Origin: Lustribacter sp049512335
GTDB taxonomy: Bacteria; Vulcanimicrobiota; Vulcanimicrobiia; Vulcanimicrobiales; Vulcanimicrobiaceae
DNA length: 16,733 bases
Assembly: GCA_049512335.1 (NCBI GenBank)
Contig: JBEKXE010000102.1
Location: 1-16,733 of the forward strand
Reading direction: 5' to 3'
Below, one piece after another: positions 8,248-14,944 of this stretch; the stretch's first letter is position 1, and each line of letters opens with the position of its first letter. The notes beneath the pieces were generated by a model, which was not told the DNA's origin, made no database searches, and worked only from the letters and a program-made list of their open reading frames with translations. The translations under genes and the position numbers were made by a program.

Positions 8248-8996
8248 TGGAATCCGTAACCGGCGCGGCCGAACCGTACGCGTTCGTGCTGGGCGGGAAC
8301 GCCAACACGTTGGCGTTCACCTCGAGCCTCGTCCCGGAGAACCGTCAGATCACGGCCTGGCTCGTGCCGTTGGCCTGGACGCCGATCGGCGTCGTGCTGG
8401 GTGAGAATTGGCAACGCGTGAACGTTGCCGCCGACAACCTCGCGGCGTGGGGCGACACGACGTTCGCGCCCGACGACGAGCGCGCGTTCGTGTCGTCGGC
8501 GCGCGATCTCGACATGCTGGCCCGCATCGGCTGGAGCGCGCCGGTGCCGAGCGAGTTGACCGAAGGCACGCTGGTCAATCCCGACGACCTGCCCGAAGAT
8601 CTGCTCGAGGCGTTCGCGCACCCCGCCGAAACGCTGATCCAATGCGCGATTTGCCGGCGCTCGTGCGTGCGCGACGACTTCGTCTGGAACGAACGCCGGC
8701 TGTGCGCGTGGGATTACCACGCCACCGTCTTCGGGAAACGCGGTCCGTGGCGAACCGAACCGTACGAAGAGCGCCACTTCGCCACGCTGCCCAACTGCAA
8801 GTACGTGGCGCATCCGCTGCTCGAAGACGTCGGCGTCGACGCGATCCTGGCGCTCGACGGCATCGACGCGGCCCTGGCTCAGCGGATCATCAACGAAGTG
8901 ATCGCCGCCGACCCGGCGCGCGCCCACTTGGCCGTCCAAACGCAGGGTGGCTTCACGGTCTTGCGCGAGCGGAACGCGAGCGGAGCCGAATCCTGA
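8247..8996 (+). CDS. Uncharacterised Cys-containing protein between carB and pbpA
   Basis: A 249-residue protein I do not recognise. Its ATG shares one base with the carB stop (TGATG), and its end overlaps the probable pbpA start, so it is real and embedded in the operon. No signal peptide or membrane segment is evident. Residues 13-60 look like a beta-rich domain (YAFVLGG, TAWLVPLAWTPIGVVLG). A central acidic stretch (around 104-125) precedes a cysteine cluster: C133-x2-C136-x3-C140, then C153 and H158 in LCAWDYHATVFG, and a lone C184. This spacing could make a zinc-binding knuckle. The C-terminal part (195-225) is helical and ends in an IINEVIAADPARAHL segment. It could be a lineage-specific cytosolic partner of the envelope genes that follow, but nothing in the sequence gives a function. 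Confidence 0.75.
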   Translation: MESVTGAAEPYAFVLGGNANTLAFTSSLVPENRQITAWLVPLAWTPIGVVLGENWQRVNVAADNLAAWGDTTFAPDDERAFVSSARDLDMLARIGWSAPVPSELTEGTLVNPDDLPEDLLEAFAHPAETLIQCAICRRSCVRDDFVWNERRLCAWDYHATVFGKRGPWRTEPYEERHFATLPNCKYVAHPLLEDVGVDAILALDGIDAALAQRIINEVIAADPARAHLAVQTQGGFTVLRERNASGAES

Positions 8997-10387
8997 CGGA
9001 TCGTGCGATCGGCCGGCTGCGAACGCTGTTCCTGGTCTTGTTCGCGTTGCTGGCGTTGCGGCAGTTGCAGATCGCGCTGCTCGACGCGCCGCGGCTCGAC
9101 GCGGATTCGCGCAACCCGCGGCGGGCCGATATCGCGGCGGGTCGCGGCACGATCGTGGCGCGCGACGGGACGCCGCTGGCGATCACGCGCGACGGCCGGC
9201 GCGTGTACCCCCTGGGCAGCATCACCGCGCACGTGATCGGCTACGCGTCACCGCGTTACGGCACGGCCGGGCTCGAGGACGCGTTCGATCGCGTGCTGAC
9301 GGCGCAAACCGCGGATGCCGGCGCCTGGAGCGAGATCTCGAGCTTGCTGAGCGGCGGACGCAGCGCGGCGCGCGGGGCGGAGGTCGTCACCACCCTCGAC
9401 CTCGGCGTGCAGCGCGAGTTGGCCGCCGAGCTCGCGCTGCGCTCGCGAGCGGCGGGCATCGTGATGGATCCGCGCAGCGGCGCGATTCTGGCGCTCGCTT
9501 CGACGCCGGCGTTCGATCCGAACGTGCTCGATCGCGATTGGCCGGCGCTGATCGCCGAGAGTTCCGCGCCCTTGCTCGATCGCACGACGAGCGGTTTGTA
9601 TCCGCCCGGCTCGACCTTCAAGATCGTGACCGCCGGCGACGCGCTCGATGCCGGTCTCGTCACGCCGCAAACCGTCTTCCACGATACCGGCGGCTTGGCG
9701 GTGGGCAATTTCGTCGTGCACAACGATCAGAACGAAGTTACCGGCACGCAAACGCTCACCGGCGCGTTCGCGCTCTCGAGCAACGTGGACTTCGCCGCCG
9801 TGGCGCTCCAGCTCGGCGTCGACCGCTGGTTCCAGTACGCGTCGGCCTGGGGCTTGGGCCGGCCGACGGACTTCGATCTGCCGGTCGCCCGCGACCAGTT
9901 GCCGGCCCGGGCCGAGGTCACGCCGTCGGTGCTGGCGCAGCTGGGCTTCGGGCAAGCATCGCTGTTGGTCACGCCGATCCGGATGGCGCTCGTCGCAGCG
10001 ACGATCGCCGATGGCGGCCGTACGCCGCGGCCCTATCTGGTGCGCAGCATCGCCGGCAGCGAGACCAGCCTCGCGACCTCGCCCGAACAACTCGCCGACC
10101 CGCTCGGCAGCGAGGCGGCCAGCGAGGTCCGCGATCTGATGATCGCCGTCGTGCAACACGGCACCGGCACCGTGGCTGCCTTGCCCGGCGTCACGGTCGC
10201 GGGCAAGACCGGGACGGCGACCAATCCGCACGGGCCGCCGCACTCGTGGTTCGTCGCATTCGCCCCGGCACAAGCGCCGCGCGTCGTGGTTGCGGTGCTG
10301 GTCGAGAACGCCGGCTACGGTGCGGCCGTGGCGGCGCCGATCGTGCGCGACGTCCTACGGGTCGCGCTTGCTCGAACGCGAACGTAA
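8993..10387 (+). CDS. pbpA: Class B penicillin-binding protein, PbpA type
   Basis: A transpeptidase that cross-links peptidoglycan outside the cytoplasmic membrane. From the proposed CTG start the protein is 464 residues: a basic N-terminus, one membrane anchor (about 10-30), a short pedestal domain with DSRNPRRADIAAGRGTIVARDG (38-59) as in actinobacterial PbpA, and the transpeptidase domain from about 130. All three catalytic motifs are present: STFK at 207-210 (nucleophile S207), SSN at 262-264, and KTGT at 405-408. No glycosyltransferase domain, so a partner such as RodA would be needed and is not in the window. Start choice: no ATG, GTG or TTG lies in frame before the anchor; CTG at 8993 overlaps the upstream stop (CTGA) and has GGAG at 8982-8985 with 7-nt spacing. 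Its neighbour is the PASTA kinase, a common pairing in Gram-positive lineages. Confidence 0.93.
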   Translation: MTDRAIGRLRTLFLVLFALLALRQLQIALLDAPRLDADSRNPRRADIAAGRGTIVARDGTPLAITRDGRRVYPLGSITAHVIGYASPRYGTAGLEDAFDRVLTAQTADAGAWSEISSLLSGGRSAARGAEVVTTLDLGVQRELAAELALRSRAAGIVMDPRSGAILALASTPAFDPNVLDRDWPALIAESSAPLLDRTTSGLYPPGSTFKIVTAGDALDAGLVTPQTVFHDTGGLAVGNFVVHNDQNEVTGTQTLTGAFALSSNVDFAAVALQLGVDRWFQYASAWGLGRPTDFDLPVARDQLPARAEVTPSVLAQLGFGQASLLVTPIRMALVAATIADGGRTPRPYLVRSIAGSETSLATSPEQLADPLGSEAASEVRDLMIAVVQHGTGTVAALPGVTVAGKTGTATNPHGPPHSWFVAFAPAQAPRVVVAVLVENAGYGAAVAAPIVRDVLRVALARTRT

Positions 10388-10390
10388 CGT

Positions 10391-12472
10391 ATGTTGGAAC
10401 TCGAGCACGTCTTCAACGGCCGCTACCGCGTGGACACTCGCCTCGGCACCGGGGGGATGGCGATCGTGTATTGCGGCACCGACCTCTTGCTGCGCCGGCG
10501 GGTCGCGATCAAAGTGCTGCGCGACCAGTTTTCGGCCGACGACGATTTCATCAAGCGCTTCTCGTACGAAGCGCAAGCCGCCGCGCGGCTCTCGCATCCC
10601 AACGTCGTCAACGTCTATGACTTCGGGCATGAGGGCGACGCGTACTTCATCGTAATGGAGCTGGTCGAGGGGGAGACGCTCGCGGCGATGCTGCGCGGCG
10701 AGCGCCGCATCCCGGAGTCCGTCGCGATCGACTACGCCACGCAGATCGCGGCCGGGCTCGCCTTCGCGCACCGTCAGGGGTTGTTGCACCGCGACGTCAA
10801 GCCGGCGAACATCCTGGTCACCGGCGACGACGTGGTCAAGCTCGGCGATTTCGGCATCGCGCGCGCGGTGGCCGAGAACGCGATCGGGGTGACGCAGCCC
10901 GGCATGGTGATGGGTAGCGTGGCCTACGTGTCGCCCGAGCAAGCGCAGGGCCGCGAACTCGACGCCCGCTCCGATCTCTATTCGCTGGGCGTGGTGCTCT
11001 ACCAAATGGTGACCGGCCGCTTGCCGTTCGACGCCGAGACGCCGGTTGCGGTGGCGCTCAAGCACGTCTCCGAGACCGCGCCCACGCTCGATCCGGTGCG
11101 GGACGGCGTGAGCCCTGCGCTGGCGTCGATCATCGCCACGCTGCTGCAGAAGAATCCCGACGACCGCTTCGCCTCCGCCACCGAGCTCGGCCGCGCGTTG
11201 CGCGAAGCGCGCGAGCAGCCGGCGCTCAGCGTCGGCGGTGCCGGCCGGGTCAGCGGTGATGCGCCGACCTCGCGCTTCGGCGCAGTGTCCGCACCGCAAC
11301 CGCCGCCGCGGCCGTCGGCCGCTCCCGACCATTTCGCCGACAACGGCGTCGCGGTGCTCGACGAACCGATGCCGCCGGCCTTCGACCGCCGGTGGATTCC
11401 GTTCTTCGCGTTGATGCTGGTCGTGGCGGGCGTGGTCGGGTATCTCGGCGCGCGCGCGCTCGGACCGCGCAAGGACATCGCGGTGGCGAGCTTCGTCGAT
11501 CGCAGCTCGATGCAAGCGCAGCAATCGCTGGTGGCGGCCGGATTGCGGCCCGACGTGCACCCCGAAGCCAGCGAAACCGTGCCGCTCGATCGCGTGATCC
11601 GGCAAGATCCGCCGTCCGGCACGATGACCTCACGCGGCGCGACGGTCACGCTGTTCGTTTCGAGCGGGCCGCCGCTGGTCGCGATCCCGGACGTCAAAGG
11701 CTTCACGACCGCCGACGCGCAGCACACGCTGCAAGGTGCGAAGTTCAACACGCGCGTCCAGGGCCGCTTCGACAACACCACGCCCAAGGACACCGTCCTG
11801 GACCTGAGTCCCGCGTCGGGAACGAGCGCGGCCGAGGGCAGCACGGTGACGCTGACCGTGTCGCAGGGCCCGCAACCGGTGAAGGTACCGCAACTCGTCG
11901 GCGTGTCGGTCGACGCGGCACGCGCGCAACTCGCGCAGCTCGGGCTCAAGCTCAACGTCGATCAGCAGATCGCCAGCGACCTCATCCCCAGCGGAACGAT
12001 CATCTCGCAGGCGCAGGCCGCCGGCGGCCCGATCGACCGCGCCTCGACCGTCGGCGTAACCGTCAGCACGGGCCCGGTGCTGGTCTCGGTACCGGACGTG
12101 ACGACGATGGGGCCGGCCGACGCGATCTCCACCTTGCAAGGCGCCGGGTTCACGCCGCGCATTCAGTACATCGTCGATGCGACCAACGCCGGCGGGAACG
12201 TGTCGGGCCAAGATCCGCCCGGCAACGCGACGGCACCGCGCCGTTCGGCGGTCACGATCGACGTGGCGGTTCCGGGGACGGTTCCGGACGTCACGAACAT
12301 GTCGCTCGATGCGGCCAAAGCGGCGATCGTTGCGAGCGGGTACACGATCGGCAACATCGCGGTGACGCAAGACGGGGCGAGCGGCAAGGTTGCGCGCACC
12401 GAACCCGAGGCCAACGCCGCGTTGCGACCGGGCGAAGCGGTGACGATTTACTATCACGGCATGGCGCCGTAA
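10391..12472 (+). CDS. pknB: Membrane Ser/Thr protein kinase with five PASTA domains
   Basis: A 693-residue PknB/PrkC/Stk1-type kinase. The cytosolic kinase domain (about 10-275) shows the glycine loop GTGGMAIVY (19-27), the ATP lysine K41 in VAIK, HRDVKPAN (133-140) with catalytic D135, DFG (153-155), a threonine-containing activation loop and SPEQ (181-184). A proline-rich juxtamembrane linker (about 276-333) leads to one TM helix (335-357). Outside the cell are about five PASTA repeats, near 362-424, 428-491, 496-560, 565-627 and 629-688, which in this family bind muropeptides or lipid II and gate growth and division. It starts 3 bases after pbpA and ends in a TAATG overlap with ruvC. The PP2C phosphatase, FHA protein and RodA often found with such kinases are absent here. 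Gene symbol by family analogy. Confidence 0.94.
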   Translation: MLELEHVFNGRYRVDTRLGTGGMAIVYCGTDLLLRRRVAIKVLRDQFSADDDFIKRFSYEAQAAARLSHPNVVNVYDFGHEGDAYFIVMELVEGETLAAMLRGERRIPESVAIDYATQIAAGLAFAHRQGLLHRDVKPANILVTGDDVVKLGDFGIARAVAENAIGVTQPGMVMGSVAYVSPEQAQGRELDARSDLYSLGVVLYQMVTGRLPFDAETPVAVALKHVSETAPTLDPVRDGVSPALASIIATLLQKNPDDRFASATELGRALREAREQPALSVGGAGRVSGDAPTSRFGAVSAPQPPPRPSAAPDHFADNGVAVLDEPMPPAFDRRWIPFFALMLVVAGVVGYLGARALGPRKDIAVASFVDRSSMQAQQSLVAAGLRPDVHPEASETVPLDRVIRQDPPSGTMTSRGATVTLFVSSGPPLVAIPDVKGFTTADAQHTLQGAKFNTRVQGRFDNTTPKDTVLDLSPASGTSAAEGSTVTLTVSQGPQPVKVPQLVGVSVDAARAQLAQLGLKLNVDQQIASDLIPSGTIISQAQAAGGPIDRASTVGVTVSTGPVLVSVPDVTTMGPADAISTLQGAGFTPRIQYIVDATNAGGNVSGQDPPGNATAPRRSAVTIDVAVPGTVPDVTNMSLDAAKAAIVASGYTIGNIAVTQDGASGKVARTEPEANAALRPGEAVTIYYHGMAP

Positions 12473-13107
12473 TGCGCGTACTGGGCGTTGACCCGGGACT
12501 GCGCACGACCGGCTACGGCGTCGTCGACGCCGCCGGTGGAACGTACCGGCTCGTCGAGGGCGGCGTGCTGCGCCCGAAGACGACGCTCTCGCTCGAAGCG
12601 CGGCTCGCGCAACTGCACGCGGCGATGCTCGAGGTCGTGCGCGCGACGCGTCCCGACTGCATGGTCGTCGAGGAGTTGTGGTCGGCGCCCAAGCATCCGC
12701 CCACCGCGGTTTTGATGGGTCACGCGCGCGGCGTGATCGCGCTGGCGGCCGGCGTGTGCGCGGTCGGTTTCGAAGAACTTTCGCACGTCACGGTGAAACG
12801 CGCGCTGACCGGCAACGGTGCCGCGCGCAAAGAGCAAGTCAAAGCGATGGTGTGCGTGCACCTCGGGCTCACCGTCGCACCCGAACCCGACGACGTCTCC
12901 GACGCGCTCGCCCTGGCGCTAGTCTTCGCGATGCGCGGTTCGGGCAGAGCGGTGATGGAGCGAGCGCCGAGTGATCGTGCCCCGGTCCCCATGTCGTTGC
13001 GAGCTCGGACCGGGGGCACGGGTTCGCAAAGCGAACCCCGTCGGCCGCCTTCGGCGGCCGGCCACGAAGTGGCCGGGGGCGCGCAGGCTAGGCCGGAGCG
13101 CCTTTAA
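12472..13107 (+). CDS. ruvC: Holliday junction resolvase RuvC with repeat-encoded tail
   Basis: The endonuclease that cuts Holliday junctions symmetrically as a dimer, acting with RuvAB. The core matches RuvC: VLGVDPGLRTTGYGVV (3-18) with catalytic D7, the VVEELW segment with E67 (65-70), GHARGVIALAA (83-93), and the acidic pair D141/D144 in DDVSDALALAL (140-150). At 211 residues it is longer than the usual 155-175. Everything after about residue 160 is encoded by the structured repeat 12951-13107; it is low-complexity (RPPSAAGHEVAGG, then QARPERL) and has no counterpart I know in the family. The start ATG shares a base with the kinase stop (TAATG), and the stop TAA lies directly before the ruvA ATG. 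The catalytic core is intact, so activity is expected. Confidence 0.95.
   Translation: MRVLGVDPGLRTTGYGVVDAAGGTYRLVEGGVLRPKTTLSLEARLAQLHAAMLEVVRATRPDCMVVEELWSAPKHPPTAVLMGHARGVIALAAGVCAVGFEELSHVTVKRALTGNGAARKEQVKAMVCVHLGLTVAPEPDDVSDALALALVFAMRGSGRAVMERAPSDRAPVPMSLRARTGGTGSQSEPRRPPSAAGHEVAGGAQARPERL
12951..13107 (+). repeat. Structured repeat copy 1 (inside ruvC 3' end, before ruvA)
   Basis: This element shares ordered, exact blocks with copy 2 at 13739-13879: GGTGATGGAGCGAGC (12951-12965), TTGCGAGCTCGGACCGG (12997-13013), GGGGGCGCGCAG (13075-13086) and CGGAGCGCC (13094-13102). Between them lie hairpins with three-base loops: 13020-13038 (GGGTTCGC, loop AAA), 13042-13060 (CGGCCGCC, loop TTC) and 13058-13076 (CCGGCCAC, loop GAA; overlaps the former by three bases, so the two cannot both form fully). 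A further arm pair, 12977-12988 with 13007-13019, can form a 12-bp stem with one bulged G. There is no T-run, so it is not a standard terminator. Unlike copy 2 it contains no stop in the upstream gene's frame and is translated as the RuvC tail. Confidence 0.85.
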
Positions 13108-13110
13108 ATG
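13094..13110 (+). promoter_or_regulatory. Ribosome binding site of ruvA supplied by the repeat
   Basis: The repeat ends with CGGAGCGCC; its GGAG (13095-13098) sits 9 nt before the ruvA ATG at 13108, a normal Shine-Dalgarno distance, followed by an AT-rich spacer (TTTAA). GGCGC at 13078-13082 can pair with GCGCC at 13098-13102, so the site lies at the edge of a small stem that could limit access. The same arrangement is kept in copy 2 before ruvB. Confidence 0.55.
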
Positions 13111-13743
13111 TTCTCGCGCATCAGCGGCACGCTGCTCGAACGTGACGGCGACGTCGTGCGGCTGGAGGCCGGCGGCCTGACCTACGACGTGGTGCTGGCG
13201 CCGAGCGTGGCGGCGAAGGTCGATGCCGCGCCGGGTACGCCGGTGGCGCTGGAGGTGTACGCGCAGCTGCAGATCGACGGCAACGCCGGGCGCTACGTGT
13301 TCTTCGGGTTCACCAATACGGTCGAGCGAGAGTTCTTCGAGGCGTTGATCTCGGTGGCCGGCGTCGGTCCGAAGGCCGCGGCCCGGGCGTTCTCGGCGCC
13401 GATGGGCCGCATCGCGCGGGCGATCGACGACGGCGACCACGTCTTCCTGAAGACGTTACCGGGGATCGGCCAGCAGAAGGCGCGCGACATCGTGGCGAAG
13501 CTCCAGGGTAAAGTGGGTCGCTTCTTGTTGATCCAAGACGCGCCGGCACGTCCCGAACCGCCGGCGATGCCCGATTTCGCCGCCGAAGCTCTGGCGGTGC
13601 TGTTACAGCTCGCCTATCGGCGCCCCGAAGCCGAGCAAATGATCACCGATACGCTCGCCGCCGCCCCCCACATCCGCGACGCCGAAGCCCTGCTGGCCGA
13701 AATCTACCGCCAGCGCAAGCACGAAGCATCGAGTAACCGGTGA
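13108..13743 (+). CDS. ruvA: Holliday junction branch-migration protein RuvA
   Basis: A 211-residue DNA-binding protein that clamps Holliday junctions as a tetramer and loads the RuvB motor. Domain I is the OB fold (1-65: MFSRISGTLLERDGDVVRLEAGG at the start, GYVFFGF-like RYVFFGFTN at 62-70). Domain II holds two helix-hairpin-helix motifs, SVAGVGPKAAARAF (82-95) and TLPGIGQQKARDIVAKL (116-132). After an Ala/Pro linker (about 143-156) comes domain III (157-205), the RuvB-binding three-helix piece (AAEALAVLLQLAYRRPEA). ATG directly abuts the ruvC stop. Its TGA stop falls within the first conserved block of repeat copy 2 (GGTGATGG), so both ends of the gene touch a copy of the repeat. Confidence 0.97.
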   Translation: MFSRISGTLLERDGDVVRLEAGGLTYDVVLAPSVAAKVDAAPGTPVALEVYAQLQIDGNAGRYVFFGFTNTVEREFFEALISVAGVGPKAAARAFSAPMGRIARAIDDGDHVFLKTLPGIGQQKARDIVAKLQGKVGRFLLIQDAPARPEPPAMPDFAAEALAVLLQLAYRRPEAEQMITDTLAAAPHIRDAEALLAEIYRQRKHEASSNR

Positions 13744-13879
13744 TGGAGCGAGCACCGCGTAATAGCGCCTTAGCAGTCAGGTTTCTTGCGAGCTCGGACC
13801 GGTCGGGGGATTCGCGGAGCGAATCCATGCCCCACACGAAGTGTGGGGGGCGCGCAGCCCGGGGCGGAGCGCCATTAAA
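13739..13879 (+). repeat. Structured repeat copy 2 (between ruvA and ruvB)
   Basis: Second copy of the element at 12951-13107, filling the whole ruvA-ruvB gap (13744-13879) and covering the ruvA stop. Shared blocks: GGTGATGGAGCGAGC (13739-13753), TTGCGAGCTCGGACCGG (13786-13802), GGGGGCGCGCAG (13846-13857), CGGAGCGCC (13865-13873). Hairpins: 13808-13826 (GGATTCGC, loop GGA, GCGAATCC) and 13830-13848 (CCCCACAC, loop GAA, GTGTGGGG). Compared with copy 1 the first stem has one covarying pair (G-C to A-T) and the second has three, while every pair is kept. The middle TTC-loop hairpin and the 12-bp stem of copy 1 are missing. The region between the first two blocks (13754-13785) is not alike in the two copies. 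No T-run follows either hairpin. Confidence 0.85.
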
Positions 13880-13882
13880 ATG
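13865..13882 (+). promoter_or_regulatory. Ribosome binding site of ruvB supplied by the repeat
   Basis: GGAG at 13866-13869 lies 10 nt before the ruvB ATG at 13880, with an AT-rich spacer (ATTAAA). It decides the ruvB start: a GTG at 13841 in the same frame would add 13 residues coded by the repeat hairpin and has no such site. As in copy 1, GGCGC (13849-13853) can pair with GCGCC (13869-13873) at the edge of the site. Confidence 0.55.
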
Positions 13883-14944
13883 AGTGACGTTCGCAAGAAG
13901 ATCATCGGGCCCGGCGATGCGGCGCCGCGCGCCGTTGATGCCGATGCATCCCTCGAGGACGCGGTTTACGGGGCGACCTTGCGGCCGCGCTCGTTTGACG
14001 ACTACGTCGGACAGCGTCAGATCGTCGACAATTTGCGCATCGCGATCGACGCGGCGAAGCGCCGCGGCGAGCCGCTCGAGCACGTGCTGTTCTCCGGGCC
14101 GCCGGGACTCGGGAAGACGACGCTCGCCAACTTGATCGCGAAGGAGCTCGGCGGCACGCTGCACGGTTCGTCCGGGCCGACGCTCGAGAAGCCGAAGGAT
14201 CTGGTCGGCATCCTCACCGCGCTCGAAGCCGGTGACGTCCTGTTCATCGACGAGATCCATCGCCTCGGCGCCGTCGTCGAAGAGTATCTCTATCCGGCGA
14301 TGGAGGACTTTCAGATCGACTTCGTCGTCGATCGGGGCGCCTACGCGAAGACGCTGAAACTGCCGCTCAAACGCTTCACGCTCGTCGGCGCAACGACGCG
14401 CGCGGGCATGCTGTCGGCGCCGCTGCGCGACCGTTTCGGGCTAATGTACCATCTCGACTACTACGAGCCGGCGGAGCTGCAACAGATCGTGGAGCGCAGC
14501 GCGCGCGTCCTCGACGTGCGCGTCGAAACGGCCGGCGCCGCGACGATCGCCCAGCGCAGCCGGGGCACGCCGCGCATCGCGAACCGTTTGCTGCGGCGCG
14601 TGCGCGACTTCGCCGAGGTGCGCGCCGACGGCGTCGTCACCGGTGCCGTCGCCGACGAAGCGCTGCGGCGCGAAGGCGTCGACGAGCGCGGGCTCGACCG
14701 CCTCGACCGCGCGTACCTGCGCACGATCGCGGAAGGGTACGGCGGCGGTCCGGTCGGCATCAATGCGATCGCGGCGACGCTGACCGAAGATCTGGAAACG
14801 ATCGAGGACGTCGTCGAACCGTATCTTCTGAAGATCGGCTTCGTGCAACGGACGGCCAACGGCCGCAAGACGACGGCCGCGGCGTTCGCGCACTTGGGGA
14901 TGATCGCTCCGAGCGGCGCCGATCAGCCGGGTCTGTTCACGTGA
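13880..14944 (+). CDS. ruvB: Holliday junction helicase motor RuvB
   Basis: A 354-residue AAA+ ATPase whose hexameric rings pump DNA through the RuvA-bound junction. Seen: the entry motif LRPRSFDDYVGQ (34-45), Walker A GPPGLGKT (73-80), Walker B FIDEIHRL (122-129), the AMEDF-like YPAMEDFQIDFVV (138-150) of the beta-hairpin that contacts RuvA, sensor 1 VGATTRAG (169-176), the arginine finger region LRDRFG (182-187), sensor 2 RGTPRIANRLLRRVRDF (228-244), and a C-terminal winged helix (about 260-340: GLDRLDRAYL, GGGPVGINAIA, EPYLLKIGFVQRT). Length and all motifs are normal. It starts after repeat copy 2 and ends in a GTGA overlap with the SpoIID-domain gene. The order ruvC-ruvA-ruvB is the common bacterial one. 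Confidence 0.97.
   Translation: MSDVRKKIIGPGDAAPRAVDADASLEDAVYGATLRPRSFDDYVGQRQIVDNLRIAIDAAKRRGEPLEHVLFSGPPGLGKTTLANLIAKELGGTLHGSSGPTLEKPKDLVGILTALEAGDVLFIDEIHRLGAVVEEYLYPAMEDFQIDFVVDRGAYAKTLKLPLKRFTLVGATTRAGMLSAPLRDRFGLMYHLDYYEPAELQQIVERSARVLDVRVETAGAATIAQRSRGTPRIANRLLRRVRDFAEVRADGVVTGAVADEALRREGVDERGLDRLDRAYLRTIAEGYGGGPVGINAIAATLTEDLETIEDVVEPYLLKIGFVQRTANGRKTTAAAFAHLGMIAPSGADQPGLFT

Noticed and set aside
8408..8992. ATG at 8408 as start of the PBP
   Set aside because: It would place almost 200 low-complexity Arg-rich residues before the membrane anchor, all inside the preceding gene in another frame.
9003..9236. GTG at 9003 as the PBP start
   Set aside because: It is in a different reading frame from the transpeptidase.
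13020..13076. Hairpins as a Rho-independent terminator after ruvC
   Set aside because: There is no T-run after the stems, ruvA begins at once, and the region is translated as part of ruvC.
13808..13848. Hairpins as a terminator between ruvA and ruvB
   Set aside because: No T-run follows and the ribosome binding site of ruvB lies just downstream in the same element.
13841..13879. GTG at 13841 as the ruvB start
   Set aside because: It lies in a hairpin arm of the repeat; the added 13 residues are not RuvB-like and ATG 13880 has a well-placed GGAG.
12951..13879. Repeat pair as ends of an insertion sequence or a CRISPR array
   Set aside because: The DNA between them is ruvA, the copies are in direct orientation and not identical, no transposase is present, and the unit and spacing do not fit CRISPR.
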